From positions 248,001-312,000 of the forward strand of contig NZ_FXAJ01000001.1 of NCBI RefSeq assembly GCF_900177535.1: a stretch of DNA of 64,000 bases, read 5' to 3'. The position numbers were made by a program, and so were the translations under genes. The notes under the pieces are model-generated. The model saw nothing but the letters and a program-made list of their open reading frames with translations, was not told where the DNA came from and searched no databases. Shown here piece after piece: positions 27,569-39,086 of the stretch. The number at the start of each line of letters is the position of its first letter. Within the stretch, counting starts at the first letter, position 1. This DNA is from Priestia filamentosa (lineage in GTDB: Bacteria; Bacillota; Bacilli; Bacillales; Bacillaceae_H).

Positions 27569-27768
27569 TGGGCGAAATTGCAAAGTTATTAATGGGTGCT
27601 GGAGCAGTTTTACTTTTGCTTGGGATACTGATACAATTTATCGGCAAGCTTCCCGGAGATATCTTGATTAAAAAGGGAAATACAACATTTTATTTTCCGA
27701 TTGTAACATGCATTATCGTCAGCGTTATTTTATCGCTCGTTTTTTTCGTAATTAATCGATTAAAATGA
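27568..27768 (+). CDS. DUF2905 small membrane protein
   Basis: A 66-residue protein with two hydrophobic segments (about 5-25 and 42-62) and a GDILIKKGNTTFYFPI middle typical of the DUF2905 family. The GTG start overlaps the ruvB stop by one base. The family is often found near ruvB-queA; its function is unknown. Confidence 0.8.
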   Translation: MGEIAKLLMGAGAVLLLLGILIQFIGKLPGDILIKKGNTTFYFPIVTCIIVSVILSLVFFVINRLK

Positions 27769-27799
27769 GTATGTAATATAATAGGAACAGGTGAAAGAG

Positions 27800-28828
27800 A
27801 TGAAAGTAGATTTATTTGATTTCCACTTACCAGAAGAGCTAATTGCTCAAACTCCATTGAAAGAGCGCGATAAGTCACGCTTAATGGTATTAGATAAAAA
27901 AACAGGTGAGCTTGCTCATGATCACTTCTACAATATTGGAGACTACTTACAAGAGGGAGACTGTCTTGTTTTAAATGATACAAGAGTACTGCCTGCTCGG
28001 CTTTTCGGCACGAAGGCAGAAACAGGTGCAAATATCGAAGTTCTTCTTTTGAAACAGGAAGAAGGCGACGTATGGGAAACGCTTGTAAAACCAGCAAAAC
28101 GTGTGAGAAAAGGGACAGTTATTACGTTTGGGGATGGTCGTTTGAAGGCCATTTGCCAAGAAGAAATGGATCAAGGCGGAAGAATGCTGGAGTTTCATTA
28201 TGAAGGCATTTTTTATGAAGTATTAGAAAGCCTTGGAGAAATGCCACTTCCTCCATATATTAAAGAACGACTAGAAGACCGTGAACGATATCAAACTGTT
28301 TATGCTCGTGAGCAAGGTTCTGCGGCGGCTCCAACAGCTGGCTTGCATTTTACTGAAGAGTTGATTGAACAATTGAAAGAAAAAGGAGTTCATATTGCAT
28401 TTATTACACTTCATGTTGGTCTTGGCACGTTCCGACCTGTAAGTGCTGAAGATTTAGAAGAACATGATATGCATGCTGAATTTTATCAGATGACAGAAGG
28501 AACAGCTGCTCTTTTAAACAATGTAAAAGAGCAGGGAGGACGCATTGTGTCTGTTGGTACGACGTCAACTCGTACACTTGAAACAATTGCTTCTAAACAC
28601 GACGGTCAGTTTGTAGCTTCTTCTGGATGGACGAGCATTTTTATCTTTCCAGGCTATGAGTTTAAAGCAATTGATGGTATGATTACAAACTTCCATCTTC
28701 CAAAGTCAACGCTTATTATGCTTATTAGTGCGCTTGCAGGGAGAGAAAATGTTCTTCATGCTTACAATAAGGCAGTTGAAGAGAAATATCGTTTCTTTAG
28801 CTTTGGCGACGCAATGTTTATTCGATAA
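27800..28828 (+). CDS. queA: S-adenosylmethionine:tRNA ribosyltransferase-isomerase QueA
   Basis: A 342-residue protein, the B. subtilis length, when started at the ATG at 27800 ([20 protein letters not shown]). The GTG at 27791 is part of the ribosome site AGGTGA and is rejected. Conserved blocks [11 protein letters not shown] and [10 protein letters not shown] are present. It converts preQ1 in tRNA to epoxyqueuosine. tgt, which acts one step earlier, follows. Confidence 0.97.
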   Translation: MKVDLFDFHLPEELIAQTPLKERDKSRLMVLDKKTGELAHDHFYNIGDYLQEGDCLVLNDTRVLPARLFGTKAETGANIEVLLLKQEEGDVWETLVKPAKRVRKGTVITFGDGRLKAICQEEMDQGGRMLEFHYEGIFYEVLESLGEMPLPPYIKERLEDRERYQTVYAREQGSAAAPTAGLHFTEELIEQLKEKGVHIAFITLHVGLGTFRPVSAEDLEEHDMHAEFYQMTEGTAALLNNVKEQGGRIVSVGTTSTRTLETIASKHDGQFVASSGWTSIFIFPGYEFKAIDGMITNFHLPKSTLIMLISALAGRENVLHAYNKAVEEKYRFFSFGDAMFIR

Positions 28829-28853
28829 AACTTAAAAAGGGAACTTTTGATGA

Positions 28854-30008
<1,155 letters not shown>

Positions 30009-30076
30009 GGAACAGCAGGTTACTTCTAAAACTAGAGATTGCCTGTTTAAGAATATACTTTCAAGGAGGAAACACC

Positions 30077-30358
30077 ATGCAAATTCTAAATACCATTTGG
30101 CCCCTTTTATTGATGTTTGTTATCTTCTATTTCTTGCTGATTCGCCCTCAGCAAAAGCGCCAAAAATCTGTACAAAACATGCAGTCTGAACTTAAAAAAG
30201 GCGATCGTATTGTAACAATCGGAGGCCTTCACGGTTCAATTGATGCAATTGATGAGAACAAAATTGTTGTAAAAAGCCTAGACGGTTCAAAACTAACATT
30301 TGATCGTCAAGCGATTCGTGAAGTAACACAAGTTAAACAAGAAGTAACAAATTCATAA
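30077..30358 (+). CDS. yajC: Sec translocon accessory protein YajC
   Basis: A 93-residue single-pass membrane protein with an N-terminal segment at about 5-24 and the family core FLLIRPQQKRQK, followed by a KKGDRIVTIGGLHGSID beta domain. It associates with SecDF; secDF is 3.3 kb downstream. AAGGAGGAAA precedes the ATG. Confidence 0.96.
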   Translation: MQILNTIWPLLLMFVIFYFLLIRPQQKRQKSVQNMQSELKKGDRIVTIGGLHGSIDAIDENKIVVKSLDGSKLTFDRQAIREVTQVKQEVTNS

Positions 30359-30388
30359 AAAAGCGCAGCCACAAGGCTGCGTTTTTTT
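30357..30388. terminator. Shared terminator of yajC and the convergent yrzE-like gene
   Basis: Arm 30357-30370 pairs with 30375-30388; A and T tracts on both sides permit use in both directions. The yajC stop codon (30356-30358) and the stop of the opposing gene (30387-30389) overlap its two ends. Confidence 0.88.
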
Positions 30389-30767
30389 ATGTTTTATTTG
30401 TAGCAATATTTACTCCAATGATGCCACCAAAGCAAGCTGCAACGAGAAAGCCTCCATGATAAAGAAGTTGAAGAAGAGAAAACTGTTCATCATAGCCTAA
30501 GAACTGAAGAAGAAAGACGAGGCATGAAAATAAAAGGGCAGTAACGCCTCCTAAGAGCCAGCCTTTTTCTCCACCTGATTTTCCGGAAATGAAGCCGCCA
30601 ATAAAAAAAGCGATAAACGACAGAGCGGTGATTACCCACTGAAGTGAATCTTCTGCAATCGTTGTAAATTTAAGGAGAAAAGCAAACACAATGCTTGTTA
30701 AAAAGGCAATCATAAAAATCGCAATAACCCCTTTTAAGATGGCTTGCGGTATTCCTGACCTCTCCAT
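30387..30767 (-). CDS. yrzE: TIGR04086-family membrane protein (YrzE-like)
   Basis: A 126-residue protein with four hydrophobic segments, matching the small TIGR04086 family. It keeps the yrzE position between yajC and yrbG. GGAGGC precedes the ATG. Function unknown; the symbol is assigned by position and topology. Confidence 0.7.
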   Translation of the reverse strand: MERSGIPQAILKGVIAIFMIAFLTSIVFAFLLKFTTIAEDSLQWVITALSFIAFFIGGFISGKSGGEKGWLLGGVTALLFSCLVFLLQFLGYDEQFSLLQLLYHGGFLVAACFGGIIGVNIATNKT

Positions 30768-30888
30768 ATAAAGCCTCCTTTAATAAAAGTATTCTAGTAC
30801 GAGCATATTCAGGTGAAAGGGAATTTAGAATTCATGTTTCAGCAGAAAAGGTACAAACTATAAAAAACAGTTGGAAAGGATCGAAAAG

Positions 30889-31536
30889 ATGGAACTTCTT
30901 TTACTTGTTGGTCGAACTGTTCTTCTTTACTTAGTCATTGTGCTTATCTTCAGGCTAATGGGAAAGAGAGAGATTGGTGAACTTAGCATTTTAGATTTAG
31001 TGGTCTTTCTAATGATTGCAGAAATAGCTGTTATGGCAATTGAAGACACAGAATCTCCACTCCTTAACAACTTTCTTCCAATGGCAACGTTAACAGTTCT
31101 TCAAATCGGATTTGCAGTCTGGGCTCTTAAAAATCAGCATATCCGGAGAATTCTAGATGGCAGAGCTTCTATTATTATTGAAAATGGTCAAATTAGGGAG
31201 AGAGAGATGAAAAAGCAGCGTTATAATTTTAACGATTTGCTTATTCAACTGCGTGAAAAAGATATTTCAAATATTGAAGATGTAGAATTTGCAATTCTAG
31301 AAACCTCAGGAAAACTCTCTGTAATTAAGAAAGATCAAGGTGTGAAATCACTTACTCTGCCCTTAATATTAGATGGGATTATTCAATTTGATCATTTAGA
31401 GCGATCAGGTAAAGACCTGCCATGGCTTCAGAAAGAGATGGGGAAAAGAGGATATAGCAGTTTTGAAAAAATTTCATACTGCAGTTTTAATCAGGGGAAG
31501 TTTTACATTGATGAAAAAGACATAGAAACACACTAA
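30889..31536 (+). CDS. yrbG: DUF421 membrane protein YrbG
   Basis: A 215-residue protein started at the ATG at 30889 behind GGAAAGG; a TTG at 30871 is part of that site. It has three N-terminal membrane segments (about 5-80) and a soluble DUF421 domain (about 85-200) with the phrase LDGRASIIIENGQI. Members such as YetF and YkjA in B. subtilis affect spore properties, but the function is not established. Convergent with spoVB. Confidence 0.82.
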   Translation: MELLLLVGRTVLLYLVIVLIFRLMGKREIGELSILDLVVFLMIAEIAVMAIEDTESPLLNNFLPMATLTVLQIGFAVWALKNQHIRRILDGRASIIIENGQIREREMKKQRYNFNDLLIQLREKDISNIEDVEFAILETSGKLSVIKKDQGVKSLTLPLILDGIIQFDHLERSGKDLPWLQKEMGKRGYSSFEKISYCSFNQGKFYIDEKDIETH

Positions 31537-31560
31537 ACATTTAGCGTTTAGTGTGTTTTT
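31526..31560. terminator. Bidirectional terminator carrying both stop codons
   Basis: A perfect 13-bp stem (31526-31538 with 31546-31558). The yrbG TAA (31534-31536) is in one arm, and the spoVB stop (complement of 31541-31543) is in the 7-nt loop. A and T tracts flank both sides. Confidence 0.9.
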
Positions 31561-33100
31561 TAATGAACCGTAGCGGAGAAAATCGCCTTAGTTCTTCTTG
31601 ACTTACAAGTTTAAAGCCTTTCAGAAGAATAATATAGATAAAACTAAGCACAATGATGGAAAAGATTGTTCGTAATGAAAGTGAAACAGATGAGGGAATA
31701 GTTTCGTATATATAGTGGCCTGCAACCCCTGTTATCACCATTACAATAAAGCTTTTTATATAATCTCTTATATATACAACAAAAGAGATTGCTTTTATAA
31801 CAGTTGCAAGATGAAGAAATGTAACAATAGTCATTCCCGCCATAATGCCTAATGCTGCTCCTTTGATGCCAAAATGAGGCTGTGTTGCAAGCGCAAAAAT
31901 AAGGCTAAGCTTAGCAATCGCTCCAATAAGGCTGTTAATCATGGCGGCTTGAGCTAAATTTAAGGCTTGAAGCGTTGCTTGAAGGGGCCCTTGCAAGTAA
32001 TAGAAAATAAACAATGGGGCCATAATTTGAATAAAAAAGGCACCGTTTACTGTACCATACATAAGCAGCATAATTGGTTGGGCAAAAACGTATAAAACAA
32101 CAACAGAAAGTCCACCAGTTAGAAAAGATAAGCGTAGTGCTTGATGAAGACGGTATTGAATAAGCCTGTTTTTATTTTCTGCTGCTGCTTCACTAATAGC
32201 AGGAACAAGTGATGTTGAGAGCGAGTTTGTAATAAAGGATGGAAGCATAAGAACAGGAAGAGCAAAACCTGCTAACATCCCATATTGTTTTGTAGCAAGA
32301 GCTGTTGCGACTCCTGCAATCGCAAGTGAATGCGTAACAACAATGGGCTCTAGAAACCAAGAAAGGGAGCCAATCATCCTACCACCTGTTGTAGGAAGTG
32401 CAATTTTCAATAAATCATAAAGAGGCTCTTTTCCACCTTTCAGAGTATGAAAGAAACGCTTTCGCACCTTTATTCGCTTTTTCTTCTTAAATGTGTATAC
32501 CATATAGAGAAGGGATGCAAGTTCTCCAAATACCGAAGAAAGCATAGCTCCTGCTGCTGCGTATTCTACTCCATATGGGGCGAAGAGAGTAATGCAGAAT
32601 GCTACGAGCGTAATGCGGACAACTTGCTCAATAATTTGTGAATAAGCAGCAGGTCGCATTTGCTGTCTTCCTTGAAAATAACCACGAATAACGGCTGAGA
32701 CAGCAATAATAGGAATCACTGGAATAATGGCCATAAGTGGGTAATAGGTTCTTTCATCTGTTAAAAGGGTTTGAGCAATTGCTGGAGCAAAAAATAGCAT
32801 AGCAGTTGTAAAAATAAGACTAATGCTAAGAGTAATGGAGAGCGAGACAACAAGTACTTTCTTGATTCGTGCTTTATCTCCCTTAATCTCTGCTTCTGCA
32901 ACCAGTTTTGAAATCGCAACAGGTAGCCCAAGTTGTGTAATGGTGATGGCTAAGATAAATGTGGGTACTGCCATCATATATAAACCAACGCCTTCTTCAC
33001 CGATGAGTCGAGCAATGACAATTCTGTTAACAAATCCTAATATTTTAGTTATAAATCCTGCGATGATAAGGATTATTGTGCCTTGTAAAAATTTTGACAT
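31541..33100 (-). CDS. spoVB: Stage V sporulation protein B, MurJ-like flippase family
   Basis: A 519-residue MOP-superfamily transporter (518 in B. subtilis), with about 14 membrane segments and an N-terminal GFVNRIVIARLIGEEGVGLYMMAVP block. The start is the ATG at 33100 (MSKFLQGTIILIIAGFITK); the longer frame runs through the promoter. SpoVB is needed for cortex synthesis, probably by exporting lipid-linked precursors from the mother cell. A SigE-type promoter lies upstream. The last six codons form half of the shared terminator. Confidence 0.95.
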   Translation of the reverse strand: MSKFLQGTIILIIAGFITKILGFVNRIVIARLIGEEGVGLYMMAVPTFILAITITQLGLPVAISKLVAEAEIKGDKARIKKVLVVSLSITLSISLIFTTAMLFFAPAIAQTLLTDERTYYPLMAIIPVIPIIAVSAVIRGYFQGRQQMRPAAYSQIIEQVVRITLVAFCITLFAPYGVEYAAAGAMLSSVFGELASLLYMVYTFKKKKRIKVRKRFFHTLKGGKEPLYDLLKIALPTTGGRMIGSLSWFLEPIVVTHSLAIAGVATALATKQYGMLAGFALPVLMLPSFITNSLSTSLVPAISEAAAENKNRLIQYRLHQALRLSFLTGGLSVVVLYVFAQPIMLLMYGTVNGAFFIQIMAPLFIFYYLQGPLQATLQALNLAQAAMINSLIGAIAKLSLIFALATQPHFGIKGAALGIMAGMTIVTFLHLATVIKAISFVVYIRDYIKSFIVMVITGVAGHYIYETIPSSVSLSLRTIFSIIVLSFIYIILLKGFKLVSQEELRRFSPLRFIKKHTKR

Positions 33101-33130
33101 ATATTCGCCTGCCTTCTCAAACGAATTAAT

Positions 33131-33160
33131 ATTGTATACAATAAAACATATGCAATATAA
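33131..33160 (-). promoter_or_regulatory. SigE-type promoter of spoVB
   Basis: On the minus strand TTATATT and TATACAAT are 15 bp apart. The -10 matches seven of eight of CATACAHT and the -35 six of seven of KMATATT. spoVB is SigE-dependent in B. subtilis. Confidence 0.55.
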
Positions 33161-33233
33161 TAGGCCAAGCATGACAAGTATGAGGAAATCTTTTTAGATA
33201 TTAAAGATAAAGTAAAGGTAGGAGAATGCGAGC

Positions 33234-33524
33234 ATGGAACAAGCTGTTAGTAGAACGTCGCGAAGATTAGTAGAACCTGCTATGAGAAGCAAGATGGAAG
33301 AATTTCGACTTTTCGGATATGAAGAGGTAACAGAAGAAATTGTTTGGCAGTTTCTTCAGCAAAAGAAGTGGAAGAACCGAAAAATTGAAGAATTGAAGCT
33401 TTATGAACTTGTGAATGACATTCTTGCTGTGAAAATATCCGAAGTGATGAACTTTATGACAATCGAAGTATTCAAGAATGATCGTTCTAAAAAAGGACTT
33501 GAAGATATTTCAGACCTTTTGTAA
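33234..33524 (+). CDS. comN: Post-transcriptional regulator ComN
   Basis: A 96-residue helical protein between spoVB and secDF, the position of yrzD/comN in B. subtilis (98 residues). It contains EEIVWQFLQQKKW and a terminal KKGLEDISDLL. ComN acts on comEA operon mRNA in competence and localises to poles and septa with DivIVA. GGTAGGAG lies 10 bp before the ATG. Confidence 0.85.
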   Translation: MEQAVSRTSRRLVEPAMRSKMEEFRLFGYEEVTEEIVWQFLQQKKWKNRKIEELKLYELVNDILAVKISEVMNFMTIEVFKNDRSKKGLEDISDLL

Positions 33525-33535
33525 ATAAAGCTTGT

Positions 33536-33564
33536 TTGACACTTTATAATCTATCGAACATAAT
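33536..33564 (+). promoter_or_regulatory. SigA promoter of secDF
   Basis: A perfect TTGACA (33536-33541) and CATAAT (33559-33564) with 17-bp spacing, about 108 bp before the start codon. Confidence 0.72.
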
Positions 33565-33671
33565 AGGAATGTTGAGTAAATTTTGCTTTAAATATTCATT
33601 TTTTGTAATGTTTGGTACTGATTAGAAAATCATCATGTTTTTTTTACATAACGAAGGAGGATTTTAAACTC

Positions 33672-35909
33672 ATGGTAAAGAGAGGTCGGATTGTCGCTTT
33701 CTTTCTTTTGGTTATTTTGTTGTTTAGTACCATGGGATCGACAGTCAAAGGGATTGCCAACCGTATTAACTTAGGATTGGATTTACAAGGTGGTTTTGAA
33801 GTTCTCTATGATGTCAAGCCAATTGATGGTCAGAAACTGACAAAAGACACCTTAGAAAGTGCGGCAAGTGCGCTTGAGGAGCGCGTTAATGCACTCGGTG
33901 TTAACGAACCTAATATTCAAATTGAAGGCGATCATCGCATACGTGTTCAGCTTGCGGGTGTAAAAGATCAAAATGAAGCACGGGATTTGCTTTCAACGCA
34001 GGCGAACTTAACATTTCGGGATGTGAATGATAAAGTTCTTCTTAACGGTTCTGAAATTGAAGGTGCCAAGCAAGCATATACGCAAAACAATCAGCCTAAC
34101 GTAGTGCTGACACTGAAGAATCCGAAGAAGTTTGGAGAAATTACGCAAGAGCTTTCTAAAAAAGCTGCGACCCGTGAAAACTTACTTGTGATTTGGCTTG
34201 ATTATGAAAAGGGAAAAAATTCTTATAAAGCTGAGAGCCAAAAACAAGATCCAAAATATTTATCAGCAGCAAGTGTAAATCAGAAGCTAAGTCAAAAAGA
34301 AGTAACGATTGAAGGCGGCTTTGATATTAAGGAAGCTCAAAACTTAGCAAAACTCATCAATGCTGGGGCTCTTCCAGTTCAGCTTAAAGAAGTATATTCG
34401 ACATCAGTTGGAGCTCAGTTTGGTCAAACAGCTCTTGAAACAACGATGTACGCTGGGATAATTGGTATTGGGCTTGTGTTCTTATTCATGCTAGCGTTCT
34501 ATCGCTTCCCAGGATTTATCGCTTGTATTACATTAGCGATTTACGTTTTCCTTATTCTACTCGTATATGATTGGATGGGGGCTGTTTTAACGCTGCCAGG
34601 AATCGCTGCGCTTGTTCTGAACGTTGGGATGGCCGTTGATGCAAACATTATTACGTATGAGCGGATTAAAGATGAAATTAAACGTGGCCGTTCAATACCT
34701 TCTGCTTACAAAGCAGGTAATCGACGCTCGCTTGTAACCATTTTTGATGCAAACATTACGACTCTTTTAGCAGGAGCAGTTCTTTTCTATTTTGGGACAA
34801 GTTCTGTTCAAGGTTTTGCAACAATGCTTATTGTCGGGATTTTAATTAGTTTTATTACATGCGTATATGGTACACGTTTATTCCTAGGGTTATGGGTGAA
34901 CAGCCGCGCATTAAATAAAAAACCAAGAATTTTTGGTGTTAATCCAAAAGATATTGAAGATTTATCTGAGGATAAAGGAAATCATTTTCCGAAGACAAAG
35001 TTTGATAAAGTGGACTTTGTTAAGCATAGTAAAAAGTTTTTCACGCTCTCTATTGTGATTACTATTGCTGGGATTATTCTGCTTTCAACAATGAAATTAA
35101 ATCTCGGAATTGATTTTGCAAGCGGTACGCGTGTTGATATTAAAGCTGATTCTGCTTTAACACAGCAAGAAATCACAAAAGAATTAGCTGAGATTCATAT
35201 GGAAACAGAGGATATTACTCTTTCAGGTCAAAATAATGAACGTGCCACAGCGCAGTTCAAAGGAGCTTTAAGTAAAGACGAAATTGCTAAGATTAAAGAC
35301 CATTTTGATGATAAATACGGAACAGAGCCGAGCGTTAGTACCGTTTCTCCAACAATTGGTCGAGAGCTTGCTAAAAATGCTCTTTATGCTGTTTTGATTG
35401 CATCAATTGGGATCATTATTTATGTATCAATTCGTTTCGAGTGGAAGATGGCACTTGCCGCTGTCATTGCGTTGCTCCATGATGCATTTGTTATCATTAC
35501 GCTCTTTAGCTTATTCCAGCTAGAGGTTGATGTAACATTCATCGCTGCTGTTCTAACTATTATTGGATATTCAATCAATGATACAATCGTGTCGTTTGAC
35601 AGAATACGAGAAAATATGGGGATTTTCAAACCGAAAACAAGTAAAGAGCTTACAAATATCGTGAACTTAAGTTTACGAGAAACGTTTACTCGTTCTATTA
35701 ACACAATCGTAACAGTTGTGATTACTGTTATTGCTCTTCTTATTTTTGGAAGTGAATCAATTCAAAACTTCTCTATTGCTCTTTTAATTGGGTTAATCAT
35801 TGGAGCATATTCTTCACTATTTATTGCTTCTCAGCTGTGGTTAGTGTGGAAGAAAAAAGAGATGAAAAAAGGTCCGAAAAAGAGTATAGAAAAAGAAGAT
35901 ACGCTTTAA
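33672..35909 (+). CDS. secDF: Fused protein-export component SecDF
   Basis: A 745-residue natural SecD-SecF fusion typical of Bacillus (737 in B. subtilis). It has twelve membrane segments in two six-segment RND halves, with extracytoplasmic domains at about 40-245 and 515-580. Proton-relay Asp motifs are seen in GMAVDANIITYERI and GYSINDTIVSFDRI. It uses proton flow to pull translocated proteins across. The ATG at 33672 gives MVKRGRIVAFFLLV; the frame extends upstream but without a ribosome site. Confidence 0.98.
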   Translation: MVKRGRIVAFFLLVILLFSTMGSTVKGIANRINLGLDLQGGFEVLYDVKPIDGQKLTKDTLESAASALEERVNALGVNEPNIQIEGDHRIRVQLAGVKDQNEARDLLSTQANLTFRDVNDKVLLNGSEIEGAKQAYTQNNQPNVVLTLKNPKKFGEITQELSKKAATRENLLVIWLDYEKGKNSYKAESQKQDPKYLSAASVNQKLSQKEVTIEGGFDIKEAQNLAKLINAGALPVQLKEVYSTSVGAQFGQTALETTMYAGIIGIGLVFLFMLAFYRFPGFIACITLAIYVFLILLVYDWMGAVLTLPGIAALVLNVGMAVDANIITYERIKDEIKRGRSIPSAYKAGNRRSLVTIFDANITTLLAGAVLFYFGTSSVQGFATMLIVGILISFITCVYGTRLFLGLWVNSRALNKKPRIFGVNPKDIEDLSEDKGNHFPKTKFDKVDFVKHSKKFFTLSIVITIAGIILLSTMKLNLGIDFASGTRVDIKADSALTQQEITKELAEIHMETEDITLSGQNNERATAQFKGALSKDEIAKIKDHFDDKYGTEPSVSTVSPTIGRELAKNALYAVLIASIGIIIYVSIRFEWKMALAAVIALLHDAFVIITLFSLFQLEVDVTFIAAVLTIIGYSINDTIVSFDRIRENMGIFKPKTSKELTNIVNLSLRETFTRSINTIVTVVITVIALLIFGSESIQNFSIALLIGLIIGAYSSLFIASQLWLVWKKKEMKKGPKKSIEKEDTL

Positions 35910-35912
35910 TAG

Positions 35913-35946
35913 AAAAAGAGCTAAGGGATTTTCCTTAGCTCTTTTT
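35913..35946 (+). terminator. Terminator after secDF
   Basis: A perfect 14-bp stem (35913-35926 with 35933-35946), six-base loop, T run. Confidence 0.9.
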
Positions 35947-35965
35947 ATGCTTTTGAAGTCGTTCA

Positions 35966-35994
35966 TTGCCGGACTCTCTTTCCTCTAGTATAAT
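35966..35994 (+). promoter_or_regulatory. SigA promoter of recJ-apt
   Basis: TTGCCG (35966-35971), 17 bp, TATAAT (35989-35994), 27 bp before the recJ start. Confidence 0.6.
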
Positions 35995-36020
35995 GTATGA
36001 GGTTAAGGGGTGAAAAGGAA

Positions 36021-38378
36021 ATGTTACATTCAAAAAAGCGATGGAGAGTACAGGAAACAGACGCTGCAAAGGCAGAGGAGTTAGCAAGTCAGCTCTCTGT
36101 TTCACCACTTGTTGCCTCTCTTTTGATGAATAGAGATATTACAACAGTAGATGAAGCAAGACACTTTTTATATTTAACAGATGAAAATATGCATGATCCA
36201 TATCTTTTAAAAGATATGGACATTGTTGTTGAACGCATTCAGCGCGCTATTCGGGATGAAGAGAAGATTATGATTTATGGAGATTACGATGCGGACGGAG
36301 TAAGCAGTACCTCTGTTATGTTAACAGCGCTTAGAACGCTTGGAGCTCACGTTGATTTTTATATTCCAAATCGTTTTACAGAAGGATATGGTCCAAATGA
36401 AGGAGCTTTCCGTCATATTGGTGAGCAAGGATATACGCTCGTTATCACGGTTGATACAGGAATCTCAGGTGTAAACGAAGCTGATGTTGCCGAAGAGTGC
36501 GGCTTTGATCTTATTATTACAGATCATCATGAACCAGGCCCAGAGCTTCCAAAAGCTTTTGCTATCATTCACCCAAAACTTTCTGAACGGTATCCTTTTA
36601 AAGAGCTAGCAGGAGTAGGCGTTGCCTTGAAAATTGGTCAAGCTCTTTTAGGTGAAATAAGCCCTGCCCTTGTAGAACTTGCAGCAATTGGAACTGTAGC
36701 AGATTTAGTTCCTTTGCAAGATGAAAATCGCTACATCGTTCAAAAGGGACTTCACTATCTAAGGCATACAAACCGCCCCGGAATGAAAGCTCTTTTGAAC
36801 GTTTGTGGGGTGAATCAGAAGGAAATTACAGAAGAAACGATTGGATTTGCCATTGGTCCTCGTATTAATGCTATTGGACGTCTAGAGCAAGCAGATCCAG
36901 CTGTGCATCTTTTAATGACGACAGATCAAGAAGAAGCAGAAAGCCTCGCAGAAGAAATTGATCAATGCAATCAAGAACGGAGAAATATTGTAAAAGAGAT
37001 TACAGATCAAGCGATTGAAATGGTGAAAACACAGTTTCCTCCAGAAGAGAATGCAGTTCTTGTACTTGCAAAAGAAGGATGGAACCCTGGCGTTATTGGT
37101 ATTGTTGCTTCAAGGCTTGTAAATGAGTTTTATCGCCCAACAATTGTGCTTGGTATAGATGAAGAGGGGAAAATTGCTAAAGGCTCTGCACGAAGCATCG
37201 AAGGATTCGATCTTTTTGCTAACTTATCAAAGTGCCGTGATATTTTACCGCATTTTGGAGGACATCCGATGGCAGCTGGAATGACCTTAGCGCTAGAGAA
37301 TGTCTCCCTTTTACGCGAAAAAATGAACAAATTCGGTCACGAGCTTCTCAGTGAAGAAGACTTTATTCCAGCAGTAAATATTGATGTGAAGGCTTCCCTT
37401 GACGAAATTACAACAGATTCTATTGAGGAATTAAATAAGCTTGCCCCCTTTGGTGTTAACAACCCCAAACCAAAAGTTCTTATTAAGGATGTTCCGATTT
37501 CTTCAATGCGCAAAATTGGAGCGGATAAAACTCATCTGAAAGTTGTTGTAGGAGATGCAGATTGCTCGCTTGACGGAGTTGGATTTGGACTTGGCTATCT
37601 TCATGACAGAATATCGCCGCTTGCTCATGTTTCTCTAGTAGGAGAGCTTACCATCAACGAATGGAACAATCGTCGCAAACCACAAATCATGCTTGAAGAT
37701 GCTTCAGTGGAGGAATGGCAGCTTTTTGACGTAAGAGGAGTTCGGAAAGTGTCAACGTTTTTAGCTGACTATATTACAAGTGATATGCTTCTTGTTGCAT
37801 TTAACGAAAAGACGGTTCAAAAAGAAGAGTTTGCTTCATATATTGATCAAGTGAGACTTATAAACTCAGAAAAGTCTACCAACGAGCTACAAGGTTATGA
37901 AGGAGATATTGTTTTATTGGATGTTCCTCCTTCATTAGAGACTTTAAAAACATTAATGAGCGGATGTAAACCAGCTCGAGTGTATATGCTATTTTTAACA
38001 GAGGAAGATCATTTCTTAAATACAGTCCCAACCCGAGACCATTTTAAATGGTATTATGGCTTCCTTTTAAAAAAAGGACCGTTTGATCTTAAACGATATA
38101 AACAAGATCTTGCCCTCCATAAAGGGTGGACAAAGGAAACGATTGACTTTATGTCACAGGTGTTTTTTGAGCTGGAATTTGCTACAATAGAAAATGGTGT
38201 GATTTCTTTAGTGCAACATACACCAAAACGTGATTTAATAGAGTCTGTCACTTATAAGACAAAACAAGAACAGCTACAAGTGGAAAAAGAGTTAATTTAC
38301 CGTTCCTACGGTGAATTGAAGGAGCTTTTTGAGCATTTTAGAAAAAGCTCTGTGATCAATGAGGAGGAAATAAGCTAA
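36021..38378 (+). CDS. recJ: Single-stranded-DNA exonuclease RecJ
   Basis: A 785-residue protein (786 in B. subtilis) with the ATG at 36021 behind AAAAGG; the frame from 35997 adds residues lacking in homologues. DHH motifs: [10 protein letters not shown] (about 88-97), [19 protein letters not shown]1 and OB domains follow, plus the Bacillus-specific C-terminal domain (about 575-785). It degrades 5'-ended ssDNA in recombination and mismatch repair. Its TAA shares one base with the apt start. Confidence 0.97.
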   Translation: MLHSKKRWRVQETDAAKAEELASQLSVSPLVASLLMNRDITTVDEARHFLYLTDENMHDPYLLKDMDIVVERIQRAIRDEEKIMIYGDYDADGVSSTSVMLTALRTLGAHVDFYIPNRFTEGYGPNEGAFRHIGEQGYTLVITVDTGISGVNEADVAEECGFDLIITDHHEPGPELPKAFAIIHPKLSERYPFKELAGVGVALKIGQALLGEISPALVELAAIGTVADLVPLQDENRYIVQKGLHYLRHTNRPGMKALLNVCGVNQKEITEETIGFAIGPRINAIGRLEQADPAVHLLMTTDQEEAESLAEEIDQCNQERRNIVKEITDQAIEMVKTQFPPEENAVLVLAKEGWNPGVIGIVASRLVNEFYRPTIVLGIDEEGKIAKGSARSIEGFDLFANLSKCRDILPHFGGHPMAAGMTLALENVSLLREKMNKFGHELLSEEDFIPAVNIDVKASLDEITTDSIEELNKLAPFGVNNPKPKVLIKDVPISSMRKIGADKTHLKVVVGDADCSLDGVGFGLGYLHDRISPLAHVSLVGELTINEWNNRRKPQIMLEDASVEEWQLFDVRGVRKVSTFLADYITSDMLLVAFNEKTVQKEEFASYIDQVRLINSEKSTNELQGYEGDIVLLDVPPSLETLKTLMSGCKPARVYMLFLTEEDHFLNTVPTRDHFKWYYGFLLKKGPFDLKRYKQDLALHKGWTKETIDFMSQVFFELEFATIENGVISLVQHTPKRDLIESVTYKTKQEQLQVEKELIYRSYGELKELFEHFRKSSVINEEEIS

Positions 38379-38899
38379 TGGATTTCAAAAAATATATTAC
38401 CATTGTCCCTGATTACCCAAAGAAAGGTATTCAGTTTAAGGATATTACAACACTTATGGACAATGGCGACGTGTATCGTGCAGCAACAGACGAGATCGTC
38501 AAATATGCAAAAGAGAAAGAAATTGATGTAATCGTGGGGCCTGAAGCTCGCGGTTTTATCATTGGATGCCCTGTGTCATATGCAATGGGCAAAGGATTTG
38601 TTCCTGTTCGTAAAGAAGGAAAACTTCCTCGTGAAGTTGTTAAAGTTGATTATGGCTTAGAATACGGAAACGACGTTTTAACAATGCATAAAGATGCGAT
38701 TAAACCTGGACAGCGTGTCCTAATTACAGATGACCTTTTAGCAACAGGAGGTACAATCGAGGCAACAATCAAACTTATTGAGCAACTAGGTGGGGTTGTA
38801 GCAGGGATTGCTTTCTTAATTGAGTTAACGTACTTAGATGGCCGTAAGAAGTTAGACGGTTATGATGTATTCACTTTAATGCAATATTCTGGTGAATAA
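38378..38899 (+). CDS. apt: Adenine phosphoribosyltransferase
   Basis: A 173-residue type-I PRTase (170 in B. subtilis). The PRPP-binding motif [13 protein letters not shown] (about 115-127) and the N-terminal [13 protein letters not shown] are typical. It salvages adenine to AMP. It overlaps recJ by one base and precedes relA as in B. subtilis. Confidence 0.98.
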   Translation: MDFKKYITIVPDYPKKGIQFKDITTLMDNGDVYRAATDEIVKYAKEKEIDVIVGPEARGFIIGCPVSYAMGKGFVPVRKEGKLPREVVKVDYGLEYGNDVLTMHKDAIKPGQRVLITDDLLATGGTIEATIKLIEQLGGVVAGIAFLIELTYLDGRKKLDGYDVFTLMQYSGE

Positions 38900-38904
38900 A
38901 TAAG

Positions 38905-38934
38905 AAAAGAGTGCCCCTTGGTGCTCTTTTTTTC
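38905..38934 (+). terminator. Terminator after apt
   Basis: An 11-bp stem (38905-38915 with 38920-38930), CCTT loop, T run. Confidence 0.88.
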
Positions 38935-38952
38935 TTTAATGACTTTACATCT

Positions 38953-38981
38953 TTGAAAATTTTGATGATAATAGTTACAAT
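38953..38981 (+). promoter_or_regulatory. SigA promoter of relA
   Basis: TTGAAA (38953-38958), 17 bp, TACAAT (38976-38981). The leader of about 100 nt before relA shows no clear structure. Confidence 0.6.
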
Positions 38982-39086
38982 ATTAATCAAATTGTCATTT
39001 TAGGTAGAAATGTGGCGCTCAAAAAGAGAGAAGGCGTAAAACATCTTCTAACCTTTGTCAAAAGTTTAAAATAAAAAGGTGATTGC

